Positions 1 to 7,920 of a DNA stretch of 30,124 bases are shown here, piece by piece. Below the pieces are notes generated by a model. It saw only the letters and a list, made by a program, of their open reading frames with translations, was not told the origin of the DNA and ran no database searches. Location: assembly GCA_934394615.1 (NCBI GenBank), contig CAKRRJ010000024.1, forward strand, positions 1 to 30,124. The letters are read 5' to 3'. Positions within the stretch are counted from its first letter, which is position 1; each line of letters begins with the position of its first letter. The stretch comes from an uncultured Lachnospiraceae bacterium (GTDB taxonomy: Bacteria; Bacillota; Clostridia; Lachnospirales; Lachnospiraceae). Position numbers and translations under genes: made by a program.

Positions 1-163
1 ATTCTCAGATATACATAAAAACAGACTTTGCCATACCGGCAAATCGGCTTATGAGATATGAGTCGGATTATTTTGATGCGGCGCATGGAGTACAGAGAAA
101 TTCTATTAATAGACTATCATATTTTTTTGTATGTGTACAACAAAAAATCATTCTATCAAGGAA

Positions 164-192
164 TAGACTCGCTCCTGTTTCCATGATACAAT
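164..192 (+). promoter_or_regulatory. Sigma-A type promoter of the small secreted-protein gene
   Basis: TAGACT at 164-169 and TACAAT at 187-192 are separated by 17 bases, a good vegetative promoter match. It lies about 30 bases upstream of the ATG at 223, which has a GGGAGG ribosome-binding site. Bases 1-163 hold nothing else that I recognise. Confidence 0.55.
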
Positions 193-222
193 AAAAGAAA
201 ATGTATCGGGAGGGACTATGAT

Positions 223-649
223 ATGAAAAAAGTTTTCGTAACCGCAGCGGCATTATCTGTTATGATGTGTATGACAGCCTGGGCTGATCAGGATGTAGAC
301 AGGACTGGAAATTACAATTATTACCAGTCCGAGCTTTACGTGAAAAATCCAGAGACTGGCACCTACGATCTTTACAAGAACACGAAAACGTATGACAGCT
401 ATGTTGATTATAATGTCTATGAAAATGACGTCTGATTACACCGACCAGAATAACATTTACTCCTATGAAGGCGGAGCCGGAAAAAACGAACATATCTCCG
501 ACCGGGACGGCCTGGAATTTGGTGAAAACGCGGTAGTTCTGACCAACCGCTTCTATGTCGGCGAGGAATTCCGCGATAACGACGGAAACATCTTAAGCTC
601 CCTGGTAGGGAAAGACGTTCTGTATAAAGAAATTTTTAAGAAGAAATAA
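223..649 (+). pseudogene. Small secreted hypothetical protein, broken by a frameshift
   Basis: The frame from ATG 223 opens with a clear signal peptide (MKK, a hydrophobic stretch, then AWA before DQD) and stops after 70 residues at 433-435. The next frame continues directly as a Tyr/Asn/Asp-rich sequence (DYTDQNNIYSYEGG onward) to the stop at 649. Removing one base, for example from the AAAA run near 421-425, would join the two into about 141 residues of uniform composition. Both halves are polar and Tyr-rich (repeated YDxY, NxYxY patterns), consistent with one exported protein. The ribosome-binding site GGGAGG is well placed; an earlier ATG at 218 is closed at once by TGA. I recognise no family. 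It may be a true pseudogene, a frame-variable gene or a sequencing error; nothing in the context indicates a function. Confidence 0.6.
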
Positions 650-671
650 TTTATATATGGTAGGACTGAAG

Positions 672-710
672 GTAGAAATCCTTGATGAAAGAGAAGGATT
701 TTACTTCTAC
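672..710. other. Inverted repeat between the broken secreted gene and Rpn copy 1
   Basis: GTAGAA plus ATCCTT on the left pair with AAGGAT and CTTCTAC on the right around a 10-base loop. There is no T-run on either side, so it is not a convincing terminator. It lies between converging genes and may still help 3' end formation. Confidence 0.35.
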
Positions 711-765
711 AAACAAAACTCAGCTTGTTTGACATTTTAAATTAATATGTAAGAATCCGGGCAGA

Positions 766-1701
766 CTATTCTACCCGGTCTTCTCCGTCTTTTTCTGATT
801 TAACTGCCTGTTGAAACTCTTCTTCCGTCATATTCAAGCGCTCTGCTGCTTTTTGCAGTGTGATATCTCCAAACTGAACCATTTCTGCATATGCCTTGAT
901 TCTGCCACTTACCTCACCCATTTCTTTGCCTATTTCTTTACCTCTCGCTTCTCCTATTGCCTCTCCTTCTTTTGCTCCCATTTCCTTTATCCGTTTTACT
1001 ACATCGCACATACTTCTCAGCTCCTCTCTGTCTTTTTCGACCTTAACCAGCTGCGCATACTCTTCATCATTCGTCATGACTGACAGCAGCTTTAACAATT
1101 CATCGACATGGGTTATCTCTGTCGGGTCATCTGGAATATAGTTCTTTTCTGTTCGCTTTTTCTGAAAGAAATTTGCGACAATCCGAAAATCACTGTGAAA
1201 CCTTGCAATTTCTTCATCCGTCAGCCAAGCGACATCAAACACATGGATGTTATAATCATTCACAAATGGTTCCATTCCCTTTGGAATCTGCAGCAGTTCT
1301 TTCAAGTTTGTTGGACTGCTCCAACGCTTTTCGATACCAAAATGCAGCACAATCGTTACGGTCGGAACAATGTCCTCAACTTTTTCCTGCATCTGCTTTC
1401 TATAACTCGCGCCATCATAGCTGAATACTCGAATCGGCATCAGTGGATCAGAAACTGTCTGATTCTCGATGCCTAACACAGCTAACCGGATTCTTCTCGG
1501 TCCGTTCCAGTATTTCGCAGTATCTCGCTCCTGCTCATGCAGTTTATTACCCTCGGCCTTATACTGGGAATGCACAGAGGCATTTTCCAGATTTTGTGGC
1601 TTGATGATCTGCTCCCCGTTAAACAGCAGACCATTCATGATGTCCGCGAAAACATCGTCATAGTCTTCCAATATTTTTTCTGTTAAGTCTTTTTCACCCA
1701 T
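766..1701 (-). CDS. Rpn-family PD-(D/E)XK nuclease / putative transposase, tandem copy 1
   Basis: A 311-residue protein of the Rpn (recombination-promoting nuclease)/Transposase_31-like group common in Lachnospiraceae. The nuclease core includes D60 (ERDTAKYW) and the E-x-Q pair E79/Q81 (GIENQ), which fits a PD-(D/E)XK active site. After residue ~230 comes a charged, Gly/Glu-rich linker (KEGEAIGEARGKEIG) and a C-terminal helical segment ending LNMTEEEFQQAV. An upstream in-frame ATG at 1710 abuts the ribosome-binding site AGAAAGG, whereas the ATG at 1701 (MGEKDL) has it 8-9 bases away, so I chose 1701. Copy 2 is immediately upstream on the same strand, each with its own promoter. Copy 1 has six extra linker residues (KEIGKEMG region). 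Known family members cleave DNA and promote RecA-independent recombination; some act against phage. Function here is inferred. Confidence 0.82.
   Translation of the reverse strand: MGEKDLTEKILEDYDDVFADIMNGLLFNGEQIIKPQNLENASVHSQYKAEGNKLHEQERDTAKYWNGPRRIRLAVLGIENQTVSDPLMPIRVFSYDGASYRKQMQEKVEDIVPTVTIVLHFGIEKRWSSPTNLKELLQIPKGMEPFVNDYNIHVFDVAWLTDEEIARFHSDFRIVANFFQKKRTEKNYIPDDPTEITHVDELLKLLSVMTNDEEYAQLVKVEKDREELRSMCDVVKRIKEMGAKEGEAIGEARGKEIGKEMGEVSGRIKAYAEMVQFGDITLQKAAERLNMTEEEFQQAVKSEKDGEDRVE
1009..1027 (-). promoter_or_regulatory. Internal Shine-Dalgarno and ATG inside Rpn copy 1
   Basis: AGAGGAG (1021-1027) lies 9 bases before an in-frame ATG whose A is at 1011 (MCDVVKR). Use of this start would give an 81-residue C-terminal protein (766-1011) without the nuclease core. 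E. coli rpn genes have been reported to make such short intragenic products that inhibit the full-length toxin. Glu-rich coding (GAG GAG) can also create such a site by chance. Confidence 0.35.
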
Positions 1702-1718
1702 AGGCTTCATCCTTTCTG
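1496..1718. repeat. Homogenised 223-bp block, copy 1
   Basis: Every base from 1496 to 1718 equals 2677-2899 (offset 1181). It covers codons for about the first 70 residues and the ribosome-binding site. The adjoining ~115 bases (1381-1495 against 2562-2676) differ at roughly 25 positions. The abrupt change points to recent gene conversion or recombination. Confidence 0.85.
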
Positions 1719-1759
1719 ACTGCTAACAGTTTTTGCAGCCAGAATGATTCCCTGTCTGC

Positions 1760-1789
1760 ATTATATCATTGTCAGCACCTATTTTGCCA
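1760..1789 (-). promoter_or_regulatory. Promoter of Rpn copy 1
   Basis: On the minus strand TGGCAA (1784-1789) and TATAAT (1760-1765) are 18 bases apart. The same arrangement, TGGTAA-18-TATAAT, precedes copy 2, so it has been kept in both copies. Transcription would start about 50 bases before the start codon. Confidence 0.55.
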
Positions 1790-1961
1790 GTCACATACGT
1801 TATTTTGCAGTTCTATTTTTCTTTCACTTTTGGAAATAGAAGATTAAAAACTAATTTATTTAAGATTGTATACACAAGAAAAATGTACTAAGAAAGCTGT
1901 GCTTACAGACTAAGCTCAGCTTGTTTGATATTCTGAATTACTATGTAAGAAACCGGGCAGA

Positions 1962-2882
1962 TTATTCTGCCCGATTTTCTCCGTTTTCTTCTGATTTAAG
2001 TCCCTGTATTGCCTGTTGAAACTCTTCTTCCGTCATATTCAGGCGCTCGGCAGCTTTTTGTAATGTGATATCTCCAAAGCGAACCATTTCTGCATATGCC
2101 TTGACTCTGCCGTTTACCTCGCCTCTCGCTTCTCCTATTGCCTCTCCTTCTTTTGCTCCCATTTCCTTAATCCGTTTCACAACATCGCACATATTTTTCA
2201 GCTCCTTCCTGTCTTTTTCAATCTTAACTAACTGCGCATACTCTTCATCATTTGTCATTACCGACAGCAGCTTTAGCAATTCATCGACATGGGTTATCTC
2301 TGTCGGATCATCTGGGATATAGTTCTTTTCTGTTCGCTTTTTCTGAAAGAAATTTGCGACAATCCGAAAATCACTGTGAAACCTTGCAATCTCTTCATCC
2401 GTCAGCCACGCAACATCGAATACATAGATGTTATAATCATTTACAAAAGGTTCCATTCCTTTCGGAATCTGCAGCAATTCTTTCAGGGTTGTCGGACCAC
2501 TCCAGCGTTTTTCAATGCCAAAATGCAGCACGATTGTTACAGTCGGAACAATATCCTTCACTTTTTCCTGCATCTGCTTTCTATAAGTAGCCCCATCATA
2601 ACTAAACACCCGAACCGGCATCAGCGGGTCCGAAACGGTCTGATTTTCTATCCCCAGCACTGCCAGCCGGATTCTCCTCGGTCCGTTCCAGTATTTCGCA
2701 GTATCTCGCTCCTGCTCATGCAGTTTATTACCCTCGGCCTTATACTGGGAATGCACAGAGGCATTTTCCAGATTTTGTGGCTTGATGATCTGCTCCCCGT
2801 TAAACAGCAGACCATTCATGATGTCCGCGAAAACATCGTCATAGTCTTCCAATATTTTTTCTGTTAAGTCTTTTTCACCCAT
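1962..2882 (-). CDS. Rpn-family PD-(D/E)XK nuclease / putative transposase, tandem copy 2
   Basis: A 306-residue paralogue of the neighbouring copy. Its first ~70 residues are identical and the rest is about nine-tenths identical. The proposed active-site residues D60, E79 and Q81 are present. The linker is shorter than in copy 1 (EARGEVNGRVKAYAEM), and the C terminus runs LNMTEEEFQQAIQGLKSEENGENRAE. As in copy 1, the AGAAAGG ribosome-binding site favours the second ATG (A at 2882), not the ATG at 2891 that touches it. The stop codon sits inside a small hairpin (GGGCAGA...TCTGCCC, minus strand) that may act as terminator. Both copies look intact, with no stop or frameshift, which suggests selection and not decay. 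I see no terminal inverted repeats or target duplications typical of a transposon. Confidence 0.82.
   Translation of the reverse strand: MGEKDLTEKILEDYDDVFADIMNGLLFNGEQIIKPQNLENASVHSQYKAEGNKLHEQERDTAKYWNGPRRIRLAVLGIENQTVSDPLMPVRVFSYDGATYRKQMQEKVKDIVPTVTIVLHFGIEKRWSGPTTLKELLQIPKGMEPFVNDYNIYVFDVAWLTDEEIARFHSDFRIVANFFQKKRTEKNYIPDDPTEITHVDELLKLLSVMTNDEEYAQLVKIEKDRKELKNMCDVVKRIKEMGAKEGEAIGEARGEVNGRVKAYAEMVRFGDITLQKAAERLNMTEEEFQQAIQGLKSEENGENRAE
2190..2207 (-). promoter_or_regulatory. Internal Shine-Dalgarno and ATG inside Rpn copy 2
   Basis: AAGGAG (2202-2207) lies 9 bases before an in-frame ATG whose A is at 2192 (MCDVVKR). It is at the same place as in copy 1 although the sequence has changed around it. 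It would yield a 76-residue C-terminal product (1962-2192). Confidence 0.35.
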
Positions 2883-2899
2883 AGGCTTCATCCTTTCTG
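2677..2899. repeat. Homogenised 223-bp block, copy 2
   Basis: Base-for-base partner of 1496-1718. Both ends of the block are set by single mismatches (C at 2676 against T at 1495; C at 2900 against A at 1719). Confidence 0.85.
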
Positions 2900-2940
2900 C
2901 CTGCTAACAGTTTTTGCAGACAGAATGATTTTCTGACTGC

Positions 2941-2970
2941 ATTATACCATTATTGGCGCTTGTTTTACCA
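2941..2970 (-). promoter_or_regulatory. Promoter of Rpn copy 2
   Basis: Minus-strand TGGTAA (2965-2970) and TATAAT (2941-2946) are 18 bases apart, matching the spacing at copy 1. Confidence 0.55.
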
Positions 2971-3253
2971 GTGGCATGCATCATTTTCATACTTCACATT
3001 TTTCTTTTACATTTGGAAATAGAAGATAAAAAACAAATAATTGAAATCGCACATAAAAAAGAAATACGATAAGAAAGCCATGTCCAAAAGCAGAACCAGG
3101 CTTATTGATATTTTGAAATCAGAAACTATTTTCCGGCAAAAACTCATCCTCTGTATGAGAGATGCCAAGAATCCGATTGCTAGTATTATATGTAATCCTT
3201 GCAAAAATTGCAATACTCGGAAATAAGTTTCCACAAAATTTAAATCTATACTG
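2971..3253. other. Non-coding stretch with decayed Rpn-unit sequence
   Basis: This AT-rich interval holds the far end of unit 2 (TGGAAATAGAAGAT near 3014, then AAGAAAGC) and a degraded match to the unit junction (GGCTTATTGATATTTTGAAA near 3103, compare CAGCTTGTTTGATATTCTGA near 1917). I see no convincing gene: short open frames on both strands lack ribosome-binding sites and family features. It may be the remnant of a third repeat unit interrupted by about 120 bases of unrelated sequence. Confidence 0.45.
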
Positions 3254-3302
3254 CCGAAAAGGCCAGGCAGATTGCTCTGCCCGACCTTTTCGGAGTTTTT
3301 TT
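3254..3302. terminator. Hairpin terminator at the end of the T4P locus
   Basis: CCGAAAAGG (3254-3262) pairs with CCTTTTCGG (3285-3293), and an inner GGCAGA/TCTGCC stem closes on TTGC. A seven-T run follows at 3296-3302 on the plus strand. For the minus-strand pilin transcript the trailing sequence is only moderately U-rich, so it may work in both directions. The inner part resembles the hairpins at the stops of both Rpn copies. Confidence 0.6.
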
Positions 3303-3305
3303 GTG

Positions 3306-6300
3306 TTATTGAGTGATCCAGTCACCGCGATAGGTTTTTGCTCCATTCTCATCAGTTGTCCAGATTTTATAAGGATAGGTTTTATCTTTAAGGTTTGAAT
3401 CATACGGATAGGTCACTGAAGCATAACTTGTATCCGTTAAACTTGGCCATAAATTTTTCTTACCGGTCTTATCAGAAGCGCAAGCAGCAACATTGTTGTC
3501 AGTTTTCACTTCAATTGAACCAATAATATTTTTATCCTGATTTTCTGTGCGCTTCAAATATGCACAATTTGAAAAAGAAATTCTGTTTGTTGTTTCTGTA
3601 TTTTCAACTTTTCCAACCAGAATTCCCATCGAAGTATCCCAGTTTTCAGAAACACTTGATAACTTTCCTACAAAATAGCAATCATTCAACTGCATATTTG
3701 CCTTTCCATCATACTTACCAATCAGACCTCCAAATCCGCCACGCCAACCATCTGCTGCATCATAAAGACCTGCTGTGCTGAAAGAATTTGTAATTTTAAC
3801 AGAGCCCTCAACCCAGCCAAGCAAACCACCTAACGGACGATAGCCTGTAATGCTCACTCCCTCTGTAAGTGCGGATGCCTTCTGACTTTGCGCATAAGAC
3901 GGATTATTTCTTCCTGCAACATAGCAATTCGTAATTTTTGCCGGACTGATGTCAGGCCCTTCTGTAAGTTCCAAGCGCCCAATCAGGCCCCCTGTTCCAT
4001 CCACGCAACGACTTCCATCTATATAACCAGAAAACATACTGTTTTCCATCTCAACAGACTTAGCCGCTTTCAGGTATCCAACCAATCCTCCTGCATTTGT
4101 ACTATTCTGGCTATTCACAGAAACGCTTCCTATAATTGCATTCTTTCCGTAAAATGTAACATCCTGCATTACAAATTCATCCACATCCACGGACGCGGCA
4201 ATACCACCAGAAACCAAGCCTGCCATAACCCGCGCATCATCTCCATATACATGGACATTTTCAATATTTAAAGATTCTCCTCCTGATATATCATTTCCCC
4301 ATTGACCACGCACTTTTGTGCCTGCAATTACTACCGCTGCATTTTTAGTAGATTCTATTACTGGATCTTTCAAATTCAAATTAGAAATGTGCAGATGCGG
4401 GTTATTCTGGAATAATGCAGAACTTGTATTACCATCCTGTAATTTTGTAATCTCCAGTTTGGAAATCGTATTTCCCCCTCCATCATAAGACAAAAGTTCG
4501 TCATTCTCAATCGGGAAAAAACTATTATCATGTGTACAAGGGTTTTGACCGTTATAAATCTGATTGCTACCGTAAGCCTCCATCAAGTCCTCACAATATG
4601 CCCTCGTGCCAGAACTGATTTCATCATCCTCATGCCACAGAATGTTATCTGTCTGAATTGCTTTTGTCACGATTATCCGGTTTGATGGATTCTGCCATTT
4701 GCTTCCGAAAAAGTTCAAATTTTCAAGATGTCTCGCATTCGCAATCAACGCCGTATATGTTGTTCCATCTTCATTTGGTTCTATACCTGCAAATAAGCTA
4801 TTACATTTTTTGAATGTATTTTCATCTGGAATACGAATTTCCTCGCAGGCTCCAATTTTCACATTTGCTCCTGCTTTCAATGTATTTAAATTTCCAGCAT
4901 TAAGAAGGCTCGGCAATGCCTGATATCCGGCACTTCGCAGCGCAAGATTATCCAGGTAAAGGCGTACGTTTAACTTTCCATTTTCAACCGTACACTCTAT
5001 TCGCTTTGATAGTGATGGGTTGATCCAATCTTTTATACTGCCATTCTCATTCCATTTTGTCGCAGCAACCTTTGTTGCATCATCCAAAACATTATATTCG
5101 ACAGCCTTTAAATCACTGCAATTTACAGCTACGACATAATAAATACTCTTCGTAATTGTCTCATCTTTATCGTCTTCTTCGTTTTCTTTATATTCTGGTA
5201 AACTTAATTCGTTGATAGAGAAAGTCACATATTTTATTACCGGACTTGTAGCTGTACCTGTATCTTCCGGCATATCTATAACGTAATCCGCCCACAGCCG
5301 GTTTTCATCGTTTATGGTCAGTCCATTCTCGGCCGGCTCTTCTTTCTCCGGCTGCATCCAGTCTCCGATATGAACCCGGACAAATTTCGGAAGCAGTTTA
5401 GACTGGGATGATTTATGTTCTTCATCTGCATCCACCTTAATGATATCCCTTGCAGCCGGATCCTCCCGGATCAACTGTACGACGGTTGGCATCGGATAGG
5501 CATCGGGTAATTTTTCATCGTATGGGAAAGCTTTTTTCCCGCTGTCCGTTGTATCTGTTTTAAAATATTTTTCCAGTTTATCTGAACTAGAATAGTTTAA
5601 AACGCGCCCAGCACTTACCTCTTCTCCCCTTACTTCGCATGCGCTATAACAATAAGAAAAAGCGGAGTCGGATGCTTCTTTTCCGCTATCGCTGTTGATT
5701 CCGCCCCATCTTGCGATGAACGCTGCCTCGGTTCTTTCCTGTTCAGCCTTCTGAGCATTCATGCCCTTCGACCAAATCGATGCCGTCACATAGGTATGGC
5801 TGATCGTAGTTCCAACTGGAACGATTGCCGCAATTCCACCTGCCCGCTGACTTGCTACTATATTATAACGTCCAATTGTTCCAATTACTCCAGTTTCATC
5901 GGATTTGTAAAAATCAGCGTCTGTCGGCTTAAGCTCTGTCAAAAATTTCCCTTCCGATGTATGACCGCCAACATAACTGTTTTCTATCGTTACATTTCCA
6001 GAACTAACACTGGCAACCAATCCGCCAGCATAAGATCCTGCCTCCACATAAACGGAGGCTGCACAGCCAGACAACAGCACAGTACCCTCTGCATTGATTG
6101 AACCAATCAGACCACCTGCTGATCCATAATCAGACTGAATTTTTAAATTTGCTGCATCCTGTGCGCTTAGCTCATCCCGCTGCAACTCTTCTGTCACATT
6201 TTCACGGTAAGTATTGGCTGCCATGCTTTTTCTGACCGTAAGATTTTTTCCATTGAACGCTCCGATCAGAGCCCCTGCGTCAACTTCCAATGGGTCCGTA

Positions 6301-7889
6301 AAATCCTTCTTTTTCGTTGATGTGATCATCGGATACTGCACTAACACATGATCGACAGAAATTTCTACAGAATTTCCTGTGACAGATCCAATCAAACCGC
6401 CTGCGCCAAATACTGAGCTGATATTCGGAGAAACTATTTTCAAATTGTTTACTGCCAGATTCTGCGTAACTGTTCCAAAACAACCGCCCGTATCCACATC
6501 TTTTACCACAAGATCGCTTATCTCGTGTATGTTTCCTTCATACCATAATGGAAAATTTGGCTCCACAGGAGCGTAACTGTTCTTTGCCGTATGAGTCGGT
6601 CTGGTATCGGTATCCTTTTTAAAGTAGCAGACATAAACATCCGAATCAGCAGACTCCTTGAACGGCTGTACGACCTCAGAAAATTTATTCCAGGAAATAT
6701 CCTCCTGCTGCGAAGCCACATAATACGGATTTCCATCCATCGTCTGCTGTTCCAGGCCCAGTTCGGCTCCCTTTGTTACCGGGTTAAATCCCGAGATTCT
6801 GAAATCCAGATTTTCCAAATGACGGGCACATGAGATCAGCACTTTGTCTGTCCTTTTTCCTGCAAAAATGCTGTTTGTCTGCATAACCTCACTGGTCTTC
6901 TCGGAATTACTTTTCCCCGGAATATAACTTTTCGCATACAGCCTGATATCTTCTCCCGGTATAAAGCGTTTATCATTTTCAAAAGTAACAATGCTGTTGT
7001 CCTTATTCAAATCCACAAAACGCCCATTATCTGTTGAAATATCATCCAGGATCACACGATATGCCCCATAATCATCCGTATAGGTCATCATCCATAAAAC
7101 CTGCTTTTTCGTTTGCTGATTTTTGCTGAGTAATTTTAAATCAAGCGAACCTTTTGCTCCGCTGGAAAGACCTTCAATAAAAAGTTTTGTGGTAACATCA
7201 TTATTATCATGGTTCTTATCCGCAACATACACATATAAAATATCCCTGTTCTGTATCTCCAGCATAGGTTCTTTTACTGTAGATACCGGTGCTTCCGGTG
7301 AAACCTCAGAAATTTCATCTCCGGCATAATATCCAATTGCCTCGCCCTGATATCGTTCCCGTTTTACCGGATCCTGGGCAGCAGCTTTAAAATCATCACT
7401 GGAAAGATCGGAGTCCTGGAATTTATATTGATCAGAGTACCATACTTCACGCACACTTCCATCAGATGGATTATAAATGATCAGATAACTTCCGTCGGCG
7501 CGAACGGTTTCATCAATGGAACCAAACGGAAGCAGACGCTGACGGATCTCATCCGTTGTATTTTGACCATCCTCTCCCGGCTGATATAAAATATAATAAA
7601 GAGCACCCTGATCTTCTCCCAGAAAAATTCCCAGCTTTTCTTCAGACCCATCTGTTAAAAGACGTTCCATAATCCCGCCGGATTTCGCAAGACTCAGGTT
7701 ATTCTGCGCTGCCAGAAAAATTTCTTTTGCAGTGCGGTCCATTTCCATACGCCGTAAACGGCTCTGATAGCGGATCGCTGCAACAAAAGAAACACCGGCA
7801 AGGATCATGGTGATCGCAATGACCACCAGAAATTCCGCCAGTGTAAACGCGTCCTTTCTATTTTTCTTTGCATATGCTCTGTGTTCCAT
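3306..7889 (-). CDS. Giant type IV prepilin with two GLUG-type repeat modules (probable pilus adhesin)
   Basis: A 1,527-residue protein starting with a 14-residue class III leader (basic, ending KDA) followed by FTLAEFLVVIAITMILAGV, with Glu at mature position 5, so it should be cut by PilD and packed into the pilus. The rest is two similar modules. Each has a beta-rich lead, a SxFAG...ARHLENL motif (near residues 354 and 1051), a set of GLUG-like repeats (GGLIGS, GGLVAS, GGLVGYL, GGLLGWV, GGFGGLIGK) expected to form a beta-helix, and a YPYD...GDW closing motif (ends near 846 and at the C terminus, GDWITQ). Pilins are usually 120-250 residues. The ATG at 7889 has GGAGG 8 bases upstream; the frame also runs up to a TTG at 7907. 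It is last in the pilus operon, 31 bases after a minor prepilin. Role as a tip adhesin is inferred from architecture. Confidence 0.85.
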   Translation of the reverse strand: MEHRAYAKKNRKDAFTLAEFLVVIAITMILAGVSFVAAIRYQSRLRRMEMDRTAKEIFLAAQNNLSLAKSGGIMERLLTDGSEEKLGIFLGEDQGALYYILYQPGEDGQNTTDEIRQRLLPFGSIDETVRADGSYLIIYNPSDGSVREVWYSDQYKFQDSDLSSDDFKAAAQDPVKRERYQGEAIGYYAGDEISEVSPEAPVSTVKEPMLEIQNRDILYVYVADKNHDNNDVTTKLFIEGLSSGAKGSLDLKLLSKNQQTKKQVLWMMTYTDDYGAYRVILDDISTDNGRFVDLNKDNSIVTFENDKRFIPGEDIRLYAKSYIPGKSNSEKTSEVMQTNSIFAGKRTDKVLISCARHLENLDFRISGFNPVTKGAELGLEQQTMDGNPYYVASQQEDISWNKFSEVVQPFKESADSDVYVCYFKKDTDTRPTHTAKNSYAPVEPNFPLWYEGNIHEISDLVVKDVDTGGCFGTVTQNLAVNNLKIVSPNISSVFGAGGLIGSVTGNSVEISVDHVLVQYPMITSTKKKDFTDPLEVDAGALIGAFNGKNLTVRKSMAANTYRENVTEELQRDELSAQDAANLKIQSDYGSAGGLIGSINAEGTVLLSGCAASVYVEAGSYAGGLVASVSSGNVTIENSYVGGHTSEGKFLTELKPTDADFYKSDETGVIGTIGRYNIVASQRAGGIAAIVPVGTTISHTYVTASIWSKGMNAQKAEQERTEAAFIARWGGINSDSGKEASDSAFSYCYSACEVRGEEVSAGRVLNYSSSDKLEKYFKTDTTDSGKKAFPYDEKLPDAYPMPTVVQLIREDPAARDIIKVDADEEHKSSQSKLLPKFVRVHIGDWMQPEKEEPAENGLTINDENRLWADYVIDMPEDTGTATSPVIKYVTFSINELSLPEYKENEEDDKDETITKSIYYVVAVNCSDLKAVEYNVLDDATKVAATKWNENGSIKDWINPSLSKRIECTVENGKLNVRLYLDNLALRSAGYQALPSLLNAGNLNTLKAGANVKIGACEEIRIPDENTFKKCNSLFAGIEPNEDGTTYTALIANARHLENLNFFGSKWQNPSNRIIVTKAIQTDNILWHEDDEISSGTRAYCEDLMEAYGSNQIYNGQNPCTHDNSFFPIENDELLSYDGGGNTISKLEITKLQDGNTSSALFQNNPHLHISNLNLKDPVIESTKNAAVVIAGTKVRGQWGNDISGGESLNIENVHVYGDDARVMAGLVSGGIAASVDVDEFVMQDVTFYGKNAIIGSVSVNSQNSTNAGGLVGYLKAAKSVEMENSMFSGYIDGSRCVDGTGGLIGRLELTEGPDISPAKITNCYVAGRNNPSYAQSQKASALTEGVSITGYRPLGGLLGWVEGSVKITNSFSTAGLYDAADGWRGGFGGLIGKYDGKANMQLNDCYFVGKLSSVSENWDTSMGILVGKVENTETTNRISFSNCAYLKRTENQDKNIIGSIEVKTDNNVAACASDKTGKKNLWPSLTDTSYASVTYPYDSNLKDKTYPYKIWTTDENGAKTYRGDWITQ

Positions 7890-7920
7890 TTCTTTCTCCT
7901 CCGGCAAAGCATTCCCTCTT

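Larger units (their letters stand above)
712..3080. repeat. Tandem duplication of the Rpn gene unit (about 1.18 kb each)
   Basis: Unit 1 (about 712-1890) and unit 2 (about 1903-3080) align over gene, promoter and flanks at an offset of 1181 in the 5' half of the gene and about 1190 at its 3' end (copy 2 lacks 18 bases of linker codons, among small indels). Shared landmarks are CTCAGCTTGTTTGA near 722 and 1914, the hairpin overlapping each stop codon (759-781 and 1951-1973), and the TGGAAATAGAAGAT stretch near 1833 and 3014. Divergence is uneven along the unit. Confidence 0.85.

Noticed and set aside
766..2899. Insertion sequence with the two Rpn genes as transposases
   Set aside because: The 'transposase' name comes from the family; no terminal inverted repeats or target-site duplication are visible. 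A tandem gene duplication explains the structure.
3041..3403. Short open frames on both strands between the Rpn pair and the giant pilin
   Set aside because: No ribosome-binding sites or family features; they overlap the decayed repeat, the terminator and the pilin 3' end.
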